Below the pieces are notes generated by a model. That model saw only the letters and a program-made list of their open reading frames with translations, was not told where the DNA came from and made no database searches. Below are positions 14,969 to 23,099 of a DNA stretch of 28,253 nucleotides, in pieces (the first letter of the stretch is position 1; the number at the start of each line of letters is the position of its first letter). Position numbers and translations under genes: made by a program. This DNA is from UBA6120 sp035361955 (lineage in GTDB: Bacteria; Bacillota_I; Bacilli_A; RFN20; CAG-826). The stretch is from the NCBI GenBank assembly GCA_035361955.1, contig DAOSDC010000019.1:1-28253 (forward strand), written 5' to 3'.

Positions 14969-15838
14969 CTATAAGCGCGCCAATGACGCCTCGATTTCTT
15001 CGCCAATGGCTAGTGTCAGCTCATCGGTAATAGCACTGCTTTGACTTAAATATTTTTTTACGAGCCCAAATATCGCCTCAAGTAGGTGCTCATCGTCTTC
15101 ATAAGGCGGTTCCAATGGGTATATCGCCACGGCATATTGTGAAAGCAGTTGCTTGGCAAGGTCAATCTCACTTGGTCCGGTTCGATAGGCATTGATGCGG
15201 GCGAGAAACTCATGTGCCTGATAACTTGTAAGTGGTGCCTCAAGCATCGAAGGAATGACTTCGACATCGATGTCGCCGACGGCGTAGTTAATCGCCGTTT
15301 CGATGCATGCGTCGATCAACCGGTTAAGGGCGAGAAACCGGATTGCTTGGGGATAAGGCGCGCGAAGCAATTTCTTGAAAGTAGTGACTTCACGGCGGAT
15401 CATTGCTTTTGGAATGGCCACAATCGCTTTTTCAAGTATGGTGCGGTCAATTGTTTCAAGTGACAATCTCCACTTGATGAGTTCGAAAGGCTGTGTTTGT
15501 TTGACTTCGTGCAGCCACGATTCGAATTCATGTAATGCCTCTTCGACTTCGATGGCGACGTAGGGTAACTCTTTGTAACGCGCCAGTATTTTAAAACCGA
15601 CCAATTTGTCGTTTGTTTGTTTGATGATGTTTGCATGGATTGGAAAAACTATTTTGACATCGCTTTTCAATATATCGAAATGCTCATCAATCAAAGCGAG
15701 CGCTTGCGTGTCTTGTCCCGTAGTAGCTAAAGCGATAAAACGGGCTAATAGCGCATCGTGATCAAGTCGCCCTTCGCTCGCGGAAATGATGGCTTCATAG
15801 TCGTGGTCATCAAGCAATTTTTTAAACTCGTTATTCAC
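14969..15838 (-). CDS. Helical hypothetical protein, DUF3196/YsoA-like by position
   Basis: This 289-residue protein starts at a GTG, with no signal peptide or membrane segment. It is acidic and almost wholly helical in appearance, with Leu/Ala-rich heptad-like repeats such as DHDALLARFIALATTGQ, suggesting TPR-like helix pairs. I do not see a catalytic motif. In Mycoplasma pneumoniae and M. genitalium a helical protein of unknown function (MPN330/MG237) precedes tig and lon, and in Bacillus the TPR protein YsoA precedes tig. The shared position makes one of these families the best guess, but I cannot confirm it from sequence alone. No ribosome site precedes the GTG; a consensus -10 lies 6 bases before it, so the mRNA may be leaderless. 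Confidence 0.72.
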   Translation of the reverse strand: MNNEFKKLLDDHDYEAIISASEGRLDHDALLARFIALATTGQDTQALALIDEHFDILKSDVKIVFPIHANIIKQTNDKLVGFKILARYKELPYVAIEVEEALHEFESWLHEVKQTQPFELIKWRLSLETIDRTILEKAIVAIPKAMIRREVTTFKKLLRAPYPQAIRFLALNRLIDACIETAINYAVGDIDVEVIPSMLEAPLTSYQAHEFLARINAYRTGPSEIDLAKQLLSQYAVAIYPLEPPYEDDEHLLEAIFGLVKKYLSQSSAITDELTLAIGEEIEASLARL

Positions 15839-15844
15839 AAGTGA

Positions 15845-15850
15845 ATTATA
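15845..15850 (-). promoter_or_regulatory. -10 hexamer directly before the helical hypothetical gene
   Basis: A consensus TATAAT on the minus strand ends 6 bases before the GTG at 15838. Transcription would begin at or next to the start codon. No clear -35 stands at 16-18 bases. Confidence 0.5.
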
Positions 15851-15867
15851 CTCTATTTGCCACGATT

Positions 15868-15895
15868 AAAAACCAATTATCGTTTATAAACGATA
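15868..15895 (-). terminator. 18-bp palindrome followed by T-run, downstream of the channel gene
   Basis: TATCGTTTATAAACGATA (15878-15895) is a perfect palindrome: a 7-bp stem with a TATA loop. On the minus strand ATTGGTTTTT follows, so it can act as a modest terminator for the channel gene, 40 bases after its stop. Being only about 30 bases upstream of the next -10, it could equally be an operator. Confidence 0.55.
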
Positions 15896-15935
15896 GGAGC
15901 GACTTTTATTTCATATACCGATTGCCGTGAATTGG

Positions 15936-17780
15936 CTAGTCTTCGGCTATGACAACGATCATGTCGGCGTCGGTTAATGTGAACGTTTCCGATTTCAACG
16001 GGTTGAGGATGAGTTTCGAAAGATGCGCTTTATGATTGATCTGGTAGCCGATGGCGATCTCCTCTTTTTCGCTCGCCGCGGCCACAAGCGTGTAAAAGTC
16101 GAGCACGACACCCGTTTTCACATAGTCACGCGCGGGCTTCAAATAGATTTCGGATCCCTGAATTGATAGCAAATCTTCAAACACAGGTAGCAGGTGGCGA
16201 TTTTCGGATATTTGGGACACCATCTTGCTAGCGACGAGTTCGCTGATGATAAAATCATCGGATTTCGCCAAGTCGATAATCTCGGCGTTTTTGACGTCGG
16301 CAATCTCGGAAATGATATTCAAATTTATATGAGCGGCTTCTTCCATTTCCCGTAGATGGAGCAAGGTCAATAGTGTTTGCGAGTCTTTCTCGCCGCTCCC
16401 AAACCCGTCGTTAGCGAATATTATGACGCGGCGACATGCTGAATCCAGAAAATTTTCAAGCGTGGCGCGATTAAATGTGGTCCCGATCGTCACGTTTAAC
16501 TTGATATTATGCAATTGTTCGTTTATTTCGTTGATTTGTTGGGCATGATGTTTGGATGCGACAAGCATATTAACACATGAACCTTGCTGCAAATAATTGT
16601 CGAATTCCTTGAGCACTTCTAGTGTCTTATAGTTATATCCAATCATCGAAATGATTTCTTCAATGCCATTAGGCCGATGCGGCAAATGATTAATTAGGTT
16701 CGTATCGATGGTTACCTTGTCGTCGCTGATGACGATTTGATCGTCGTCCGCGGCAATCAAAATGAGTTGATCGCCGGCTTGAATCAGTGTGTCTTTGGAT
16801 GGCCGAATCATCGTTTTGCCATTCCGATAAACTCCGATAACGCTTGATTTTTCAAACATAAACTGCGTTTGAGCAAATGTTTTTCCCTCAATCCGTTGTT
16901 CATCGTAAAAATAAATCTCGTCGCCCTTGAATTCGAATAAATTGTTATAGACTTGCGATAAACCTGTTTGTAAGCAAGTTTGAGCAATTATGCGTGTAAT
17001 CGCCGAACGTAAATATAAAACTTCGAGCTTGCCTTTGCCAATCGTCTTGGCAACCTCAATGTTGTCTTTATCGTTCATCAACACGGTCACATGACCGTCC
17101 TCTTTGTCATAAAACGGTGAATTGGCGAGGACGAGCAATGCCTTGATGGCATTCAAATCATCTTCCAAAACGATGATTGACCGCGCCTTTTCAACACTGC
17201 ACATCGCTAAGTCACTCAATTTGTAGATGGAACCAGTACGACATATAATACGCGTATTGTACGAATTATTGACGCCATCGCGTATGTGCTCATTCATGGC
17301 CACGGTATCCTTATCGCTTAAGATGACGATAACAGGTTTTTTCGCGCTGCGATTGGCTTCGACCAACTCACTTAAAATGACAAAAATATTGTCATTCCAT
17401 CCAAGAATCAGCGTATGGTTCGATTCAATCACTTTCGAGCGGCCCCGGCTCAGCGTCTCTAACCGTGATTGAAAACCATTGAGAATGATGCTGATAAACA
17501 TACTCATGATGAAGATGCCTACTAAGGTGGCCACCGTCATCATCAGCATGTACATCAAATCGCCGGTTTCCCCGCTGAGGTTGCCCGGGTCCAGCGTTTG
17601 CATGAAGATGCTCCAAAGCAAGCTTCCAAACATAATTTGGGGATTGATCAAATAAAGAATGCCGCCTAAGACTATGACAATCATGAACATCAGCAAAAAC
17701 AGCGAAATCACGAGGGCAATAGTTCCTTTGGCTAAAAAGCGATCGAAATGATACCGAATCTTTTCAATAATTCTTTTCAT
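15936..17780 (-). CDS. CASTOR/POLLUX-type ion channel with RCK-like domains
   Basis: This protein has 614 residues from the ATG at 17780, chosen because AAAGGA lies 7 bases upstream; a longer frame of 26 more codons has no ribosome site. A basic N-terminus leads into one transmembrane helix (about 20-44), a pore-like stretch MQTLDPGNLSGETGD (about 60-74) and a second helix (about 77-103). Long cytosolic nucleotide-binding-like domains follow, beginning HTLILGWNDNIFVILSEL near 122-139. A TrkA-C-like part is near 320-355 (KTMIRPSKDTLIQAGDQLILIA). This layout is that of the CASTOR/POLLUX/DMI1 family, known from plant symbiosis channels and from uncharacterised bacterial members. The cation passed is unknown. 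It appears to be a single-gene unit. Confidence 0.85.
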   Translation of the reverse strand: MKRIIEKIRYHFDRFLAKGTIALVISLFLLMFMIVIVLGGILYLINPQIMFGSLLWSIFMQTLDPGNLSGETGDLMYMLMMTVATLVGIFIMSMFISIILNGFQSRLETLSRGRSKVIESNHTLILGWNDNIFVILSELVEANRSAKKPVIVILSDKDTVAMNEHIRDGVNNSYNTRIICRTGSIYKLSDLAMCSVEKARSIIVLEDDLNAIKALLVLANSPFYDKEDGHVTVLMNDKDNIEVAKTIGKGKLEVLYLRSAITRIIAQTCLQTGLSQVYNNLFEFKGDEIYFYDEQRIEGKTFAQTQFMFEKSSVIGVYRNGKTMIRPSKDTLIQAGDQLILIAADDDQIVISDDKVTIDTNLINHLPHRPNGIEEIISMIGYNYKTLEVLKEFDNYLQQGSCVNMLVASKHHAQQINEINEQLHNIKLNVTIGTTFNRATLENFLDSACRRVIIFANDGFGSGEKDSQTLLTLLHLREMEEAAHINLNIISEIADVKNAEIIDLAKSDDFIISELVASKMVSQISENRHLLPVFEDLLSIQGSEIYLKPARDYVKTGVVLDFYTLVAAASEKEEIAIGYQINHKAHLSKLILNPLKSETFTLTDADMIVVIAED

Positions 17781-17867
17781 AATATCGTCCTTTGCCATTA
17801 ATTTAGCACAATGGTCCCATGTAGGGAATGCCATAGGCAAATGAATATTAATAGACAAATTTGTTTA

Positions 17868-17899
17868 ATAAAAAATGGTTTGACTGGCAATCAAACCAT
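17868..17899 (-). terminator. Terminator after the tRNA-Arg gene
   Basis: A 9-bp perfect stem, ATGGTTTGA with TCAAACCAT (17875-17899), with a 7-base loop, is followed on the minus strand by TTTTTATTAAAC. It begins 11 bases after the tRNA CCA end. Confidence 0.92.
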
Positions 17900-17909
17900 C
17901 AATAGCTAG

Positions 17910-17986
17910 TGGCATCCCCAAAGCGACTCGAACGCTTGACCTACGGCTTAGAAGGCCGTTGCTCTATCCAGCTGAGCTATGGGGAT
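17910..17986 (-). tRNA. tRNA-Arg, anticodon TCT, CCA encoded
   Basis: This is a complete 77-base cloverleaf on the minus strand. The acceptor stem ATCCCCA pairs with TGGGGAT, followed by G and an encoded CCA. The D arm is GCTC...GAGC, the anticodon arm is ACGGC-CTTCTAA-GCCGT with TCT at 17950-17952, and the T arm is AAGCG-TTCGAGT-CGCTT. It reads AGA and AGG arginine codons. It lies 34 bases after uvrC and ends at a strong terminator, so it may be made from the mutS2-uvrC transcript or from a weak promoter at the uvrC end. Confidence 0.98.
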
Positions 17987-18020
17987 AAGGCGTTATAAAT
18001 ATATCATAAATTGTTTACTT

Positions 18021-19790
18021 TCAATTAGGTGAAATCGTTTGACCTAGTTTTTCATATAGCGCGCGAGCGACTTTCGCGGGCAAGATTTGTTCTAATTGCG
18101 TCAAGCTGGCTTGGCGCAGTTCATCAAGCGAGCGGTAGGCGTTATTAATTAAAGCGACGCGTTTAGGCCCGAGTCCTTCAATATCGTCAAGTAATGACTT
18201 GACGGTCTTCTTCCGTTCTAAGGCCCGATGGAAACTTATCGCATAGCGATGCACTTCATCTTGCATACGGACCAACAAGAAAAATAGCGGTGGCTCTTTT
18301 GTCAAATCAAGCGTTTTTCCATCGATGTCGACAATGCCTCGGGTTTGGTGTTTGTCATTTTTATACAGACCGAAGACTGGTAGTTTCACATCGATGTTCT
18401 TTAAACTTGCCGTCGCCGCTTTGACTTGTTCTTGGCCTCCGTCGACGAGTACCAAATCCGGAAGTGGCTCCGCTTCGTTTTTTAAGCGTGCATATCTTCG
18501 GGTGACGATTTCTGACATTGACGCCAAATCATCGCTTCCCTTATTGCTTTCAATATGAAACTTACGATACATCTTCTTGACCGGTTCGCCATTGATAAAT
18601 ACGACTAGTGCGCCCACCGGGCTACTGCCTTGAAGATGTGAATTGTCAAATAGTTCAATGCGTAAAGGTGTCTCAATCTCAAGCAATGCACCTAAGCGTT
18701 GCAATAGCGATAATTTATCATCATCTAACCGCGCGGTCATGAAATGATCGTCAAGTCCTTGAACGGCGTTTTTAATGGCCATCGCCGCTAAATCAAATAA
18801 CGGGCCCCGGCTCGGGCTATATGTTTTGACATCAAGTACAATGCCAATCCGTTTCGCGAGTTTAGTTTCGGTCACTACTATTTGTTGAGGTTTCGGCTTG
18901 TCATGATAAAACTGCGCGAGGGCATCGATTAGCTGTTCTTCTAAATCGTCAAATCGTTCGAGAATGAACAAACGCTTGCCAAGCATGAGTCCCTTTCTGA
19001 TTATTAACAAAGCTAATGACAGGTATCCTTCCCGTTCCGAGAAAGCAATGATATCGCGGTCGGTTTTGTCTTTAATCTCGACGTTTTGTGGGCTCAGTGT
19101 CGCTTTGATGTCATCGATTATGTGTTTGTATTCATTTGCTAGTTCAAAGTTCAACGCTTCGCTTGCATCGACCATTTTCTTATAATAACTCTTGACGACA
19201 TCTTCGGTTTTACCACTTAAAAACGACTGTATATCAACTGATAATTTATCATAAGTTGCTTTATCGATTGTTTGTATGCATGGGGCAAGACATTGTCCCA
19301 AATGATAATATAGGCACGCTGTGTGCGGCATGATGTTACATTTTCGAAGTGGAAACACCTTATTGAGCAAGTCCATGGTTCGGTAAGCACTACGAGAATT
19401 GGGATATGGCCCAAAGTAAAGATAATGTTTGTCCGTGTTCTTGCGCATGATCTTCAAGTGGGGGTCAGGCCCTTTTCGAAGGGCGATATACGGATAGTGA
19501 CTTCCGTCTTTTAGAAGGACGTTATAACGGGGATAGTGTTGATGAATTAGATTCATCTCTAAAATAAGCGCTTCTTTTTCTGAGCTTGTTATGATTGTGT
19601 CAAACGAGGCGATGGCATGAACCATCGCCGAAACTTTGCCGCTTTGGGGCCGCGTGAAATATTGCGAAACGCGTTTTGACAAGTTCTTGGCTTTGCCAAC
19701 GTAAATGATCTTGCCTTTGTCGTTTTTCATTAGATAAACGCCAGGCAATTGAGGAAGATTGGCAATCAAAGGTTTGTAATTAAGCATCAT
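18021..19790 (-). CDS. uvrC: Excinuclease ABC subunit C
   Basis: This 589-residue nuclease makes both incisions in nucleotide excision repair. The N-terminal GIY-YIG domain reads LPGVYLMKNDKGKIIYVGKA (about 16-35). A UVR motif (SEALNFELANEYKHIIDDI, near 211-229) contacts UvrB. The RNase H-like 5'-nuclease domain has ELFDNSHLQGSSPVGALVVF (about 380-399) and LVLVDGGQEQV (about 447-457). Tandem helix-hairpin-helix motifs close the protein (IEGLGPKRVALI). The start overlaps the mutS2 stop as TAATG; a second ATG follows immediately. There is no clear ribosome site, so coupling to mutS2 is likely. Confidence 0.98.
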   Translation of the reverse strand: MMLNYKPLIANLPQLPGVYLMKNDKGKIIYVGKAKNLSKRVSQYFTRPQSGKVSAMVHAIASFDTIITSSEKEALILEMNLIHQHYPRYNVLLKDGSHYPYIALRKGPDPHLKIMRKNTDKHYLYFGPYPNSRSAYRTMDLLNKVFPLRKCNIMPHTACLYYHLGQCLAPCIQTIDKATYDKLSVDIQSFLSGKTEDVVKSYYKKMVDASEALNFELANEYKHIIDDIKATLSPQNVEIKDKTDRDIIAFSEREGYLSLALLIIRKGLMLGKRLFILERFDDLEEQLIDALAQFYHDKPKPQQIVVTETKLAKRIGIVLDVKTYSPSRGPLFDLAAMAIKNAVQGLDDHFMTARLDDDKLSLLQRLGALLEIETPLRIELFDNSHLQGSSPVGALVVFINGEPVKKMYRKFHIESNKGSDDLASMSEIVTRRYARLKNEAEPLPDLVLVDGGQEQVKAATASLKNIDVKLPVFGLYKNDKHQTRGIVDIDGKTLDLTKEPPLFFLLVRMQDEVHRYAISFHRALERKKTVKSLLDDIEGLGPKRVALINNAYRSLDELRQASLTQLEQILPAKVARALYEKLGQTISPN

Positions 19791-22090
19791 TATTTCAAAA
19801 AGACGACGGTGGCTCCAGCACCACCTTCGCCCGCTTCGCCATAGCGATATGAGGCGACGAACGATTTGCTGTCAAGGTAATTGGTGACCATCCGGCGCAA
19901 TGCGCCGGTACCTAGACCATGAATAATACGCACGCGTTTCAGATTGGCAGCCAGCGCACTATCAAGATACGCGTCGAGGCTATCCAAAGCTTCGTCGACG
20001 CGTTGACCGATGATGTTAAGCTCCTGCGAAACGCGAATTTCGTTTTTATTGATAAAAGCGACCTTTTTCTCGTTGTCAGCGGGAGGCTCGATTTTCACCA
20101 AATTGGCGGTCGTCACCTTGATTGTTTTTCCATCGTTAGTCAGTAATGTCGTTTGCTTTTTGGAGATCGATGTAATCTTGCCACTGACTCCAAGTGCTTC
20201 ATAGGCTGCGTAATCACCGACACGGAGTTCGCCTTGATCGCTAGAAACTATTAGTTCTTCTTCTAAATCCTGATGTTCAAGCATTCGCTTGATGGCGATT
20301 GCTTCGTGAAGCTTCAAACTCGGATTCGACAACGCGGCAATCGCTTGTTGCGCTTCTTGTTGTGCTTGTTGCAAAATTCGGGTGCGTTCAAGTTTCATTT
20401 CTGCTTGAAGATTGCGTTTTTCCTGTTCGATGCGCTGTTGGTCCTCGTCGGCTTTTTGAAGACGCCGTTGGAGTAGTGTTTCTTTTTCAAGCAATGAAGA
20501 AGTTTTTTCGCGTTGCTCTTCAAGTTCGATTTGCAAATCATCAATCAGTTTGCTGGCATCTTGACGTGACGAGGCAATGATTTGGTCGGCCGCGGCAATA
20601 ATTTCATCATCGAGGCCATAGCGACGCGCCATTTCCAGACCATAACTACGTCCGGGAATGTCGAGGACCAATTCGTAGGTCGGCGTCAATTTCTTTTCAT
20701 TGAACCGCATTGAAGCGTTTCGCATGCCTGCTTCGCTATAACCAAGCTGCTTTAGCAAAGCAAAATGGCTCGAGACAATCACAAATGGACCTTTTTTTGC
20801 CATGTAACGCAATAAGGCAACCGCTAGGGCTTCACCTTCGCTTGGATCGGTGCCGGTGCCCAACTCATCGATGAGTACTAAATCGGTCGGATCGACTTGC
20901 CTCACCATCATCGCCAAATTGGAAATATGCCCGGCGAATGTCGATAGGTTGTCCATTAAGCTTTGTGAATCGCCGATATCGGCGTAAATATTATCAAAAT
21001 AGCTGAGGCGTCCTGGTTTGCTTGTGGGAAGCGCGAGGCCACATTGATGCATGTAAACGAGCAGTCCCACCGTTTTCATGGCAACGGTTTTGCCTCCGGC
21101 GTTTGGTCCGGTGATAATCACGATGCGGTTTTTATCGTCAAGTTTGAATGTGTTGGGCACGACTTTGCGCGAATCGATAAGCGGATGGCGGGCCAACTCC
21201 AACTCAATCGTGCGTGCTAATGATATTTCAGCGACGTGCGCGTTTATTTCAAGACCATAGGTGGCTTTGGCACCGATAAGATCGAGATATCCCAATGTTT
21301 CGTTTCCGGATACGATTGGCGTTTCATGAACCATGATCGCCTGGGTCAGTGCTAGCAAGATGCGGTGTATTTCTTCGAGTTCGGCTTGTTCGAGCACATA
21401 CATTTCGTTGTTCAAGCTCACAAGTGCGCTCGGTTCGATGAACGTGGTGTACCCAGTGTCGGATATCGCGTGGATGATGCCCTCGACTTTGCCCTTTTCT
21501 TGACTGAGCACGGGCAAGACCAAATGCCCGTTACGAACGACTGCTTGCCGATCAGATAAATACGAGGAATACGTTTCGGTTAATTTGTTAATTTGATGGC
21601 TGATTTTTTGTGTTAATGAGCGTTTTTGATGCCGAATCTTGTTTAAGGCGGGGCTCGCGGAATCTTTTATCGATAAATCGGGTGCCAACACGCGCGTAAT
21701 TTTTTCGAGCAAATCGTCAAGACTCGCGAGTGACGAAATCAACTTGCCAAGTAACGGGAACGAGCCTTGTTTACCTTTGAATATGGCAATGACGCGGGCA
21801 AACGTGCGCAAGTCTTCAGCGACATCGTTGATTTCAATGGGAGTTAAAGCGGCACCCTTTCTCCCTTTATCAAAATATGGGGCTAGTAGTTGGCTTGATT
21901 GAATCGGTAATGGCGCATACCGTTGCGCGAACGACATCATTTCCGTCAGCATCGCGAGTTCGGCGGCTAATTTCTTCTTGTCGATGAACGAAAGCGTTTC
22001 AATCGCTTTAGTGGCGATTACGGTGTGGGCATGGGCCAAAAGCCGAGTTTTGATGGCGGTGAACTCTAAAATGGACTCAATGTCTTTCAT
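19790..22090 (-). CDS. mutS2: Endonuclease MutS2 (ribosome-collision/recombination factor)
   Basis: This 766-residue protein has the MutS core without the mismatch-recognition domain, then a coiled coil and a C-terminal Smr domain. Walker A ITGPNAGGKT is near 327-336 and Walker B LVLIDELGTGTDPSEG near 405-420. The coiled coil covers about 515-600. The Smr domain has IIHGLGTGALRRMV near 723-736. The usual LDLRG at the start of Smr is LNIIG here. MutS2 is known to suppress recombination in some bacteria and to split collided ribosomes in Bacillus subtilis. Only AAGT precedes the ATG as a weak ribosome site. The gene starts the mutS2-uvrC-tRNA unit, divergent from rnhC. Confidence 0.97.
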   Translation of the reverse strand: MKDIESILEFTAIKTRLLAHAHTVIATKAIETLSFIDKKKLAAELAMLTEMMSFAQRYAPLPIQSSQLLAPYFDKGRKGAALTPIEINDVAEDLRTFARVIAIFKGKQGSFPLLGKLISSLASLDDLLEKITRVLAPDLSIKDSASPALNKIRHQKRSLTQKISHQINKLTETYSSYLSDRQAVVRNGHLVLPVLSQEKGKVEGIIHAISDTGYTTFIEPSALVSLNNEMYVLEQAELEEIHRILLALTQAIMVHETPIVSGNETLGYLDLIGAKATYGLEINAHVAEISLARTIELELARHPLIDSRKVVPNTFKLDDKNRIVIITGPNAGGKTVAMKTVGLLVYMHQCGLALPTSKPGRLSYFDNIYADIGDSQSLMDNLSTFAGHISNLAMMVRQVDPTDLVLIDELGTGTDPSEGEALAVALLRYMAKKGPFVIVSSHFALLKQLGYSEAGMRNASMRFNEKKLTPTYELVLDIPGRSYGLEMARRYGLDDEIIAAADQIIASSRQDASKLIDDLQIELEEQREKTSSLLEKETLLQRRLQKADEDQQRIEQEKRNLQAEMKLERTRILQQAQQEAQQAIAALSNPSLKLHEAIAIKRMLEHQDLEEELIVSSDQGELRVGDYAAYEALGVSGKITSISKKQTTLLTNDGKTIKVTTANLVKIEPPADNEKKVAFINKNEIRVSQELNIIGQRVDEALDSLDAYLDSALAANLKRVRIIHGLGTGALRRMVTNYLDSKSFVASYRYGEAGEGGAGATVVFLK

Positions 22091-22166
22091 ACTTATTTAT
22101 GATACCATCATGGCTTTGGTCAATGTATTAATAAGTATGACTAATATGGTATTATCAAGGAGATTT
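22091..22166. promoter_or_regulatory. Divergent intergenic region between mutS2 and rnhC
   Basis: This 76-base AT-rich region must hold the start signals for both mutS2 (minus) and rnhC (plus). A 7-base inverted repeat, ATACCAT (22103-22109) and ATGGTAT (22146-22152), brackets it. Several -10-like and -35-like hexamers occur, but none at good spacing, so I name no promoter. The rnhC ribosome site AAGGAG is at 22157-22162. Confidence 0.45.
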
Positions 22167-23099
22167 ATGAAATCAAATGCACTGCTGACCATCAAAATAC
22201 CAGTTGAGAAAACGTCCGTTTTCATCGCCTTTTATGAGCATGAAAAAATAATGAGTAATAATCCTTATGTGCTTTTTGCCGCTCGTCATGACAAAATCAC
22301 GATTCTATTGTATGAAAAAGACCACCATGGATTCCGCAAGGCCGTATTTAGCGGCCAAGGCGTGGCTACTGAGGCCGCTTTATGGGGCGAGGTTGCGTCA
22401 ATACCTGATACCGTGAAACCAAAAACTACCACAGGCTGGCAAGATCTTGGTCCGCAAATTGGCTCTGATGAAGTCGGAACTGGTGATTTTTTTGGACCAA
22501 TCGTCGTGTGCGCGACTTACTTCGGGCTTAAGAATTTACCGCTACTTGACCAATATCGCATCGGCGATAGCAAAGCCATCAGCGACGAACAAATACGTCA
22601 TCTTGGTCCGATTCTTTCAAAGAAAGTCCCTTTCTCACTATTGACAGTCAGTAACGACAAATATAACCAGCTCGTGAATCAGGGTTTTAACATTAACAAG
22701 ATTAAAGCTTGGCTTCATCATTCAGCCCTTCATAAGCTACACAAGAAACATCCTCGCGCCCCAATCTATGTCGATCAGTTTTGCACACCGCTACAATATG
22801 CTAAATATGTTTCTGATCACAAAGATGGTCGACTCGACATCATTTTTCAAACCAAAGCCGAAAACCAATATCCAAGCGTGGCCATCGCCTCGATCATCGC
22901 CCGCTATGCTTTTTTAAATTACATGGCGAAGTTAGAAAGTATTTATCAAAACAACTTTCCATTCGGCGCCGGAGCCAAAGTCGACCAGGCGGCTTATGAA
23001 TTTACTAGCAAAAAAGGTTTGGATGTTACCAAAACCTTAGTGAAGAATAATTTCAAGAATTATCAACGGTTATTAGAGTCGCTTAATAAGAAGGATTAA
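22167..23099 (+). CDS. rnhC: Ribonuclease HIII
   Basis: This 310-residue protein is the only plus-strand gene. It starts at the ATG at 22167, 4 bases after AAGGAG; the frame runs further upstream over mutS2, but that part is shadow. The N-terminal TBP-like substrate-binding domain covers about 1-85. The catalytic core begins at IGSDEVGTGDFFGPIVV (about 98-114), with the DEVGxGD motif at 101-107. Other acidic residues sit in RIGDSKAIS and YVDQF. RNase HIII removes RNA from RNA-DNA hybrids and is typical of Bacillota. In Bacillus rnhC also lies near mutS2. Its stop codon overlaps the rluD stop on the other strand. Confidence 0.97.
   Translation: MKSNALLTIKIPVEKTSVFIAFYEHEKIMSNNPYVLFAARHDKITILLYEKDHHGFRKAVFSGQGVATEAALWGEVASIPDTVKPKTTTGWQDLGPQIGSDEVGTGDFFGPIVVCATYFGLKNLPLLDQYRIGDSKAISDEQIRHLGPILSKKVPFSLLTVSNDKYNQLVNQGFNINKIKAWLHHSALHKLHKKHPRAPIYVDQFCTPLQYAKYVSDHKDGRLDIIFQTKAENQYPSVAIASIIARYAFLNYMAKLESIYQNNFPFGAGAKVDQAAYEFTSKKGLDVTKTLVKNNFKNYQRLLESLNKKD

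Noticed and set aside
17781..17858. Longer channel start at 17858
   Set aside because: No ribosome site there, while AAAGGA precedes the ATG at 17780, and the extension has no hydrophobic or conserved pattern.
17987..18024. Separate promoter for tRNA-Arg
   Set aside because: TTGAAA at the uvrC stop has AT-rich -10-like hexamers only at poor spacing (15 or 21 bases), so I did not call it.
21978..22166. Longer RNase HIII start at 21978
   Set aside because: The extension is antisense to mutS2; AAGGAG directly precedes the ATG at 22167.
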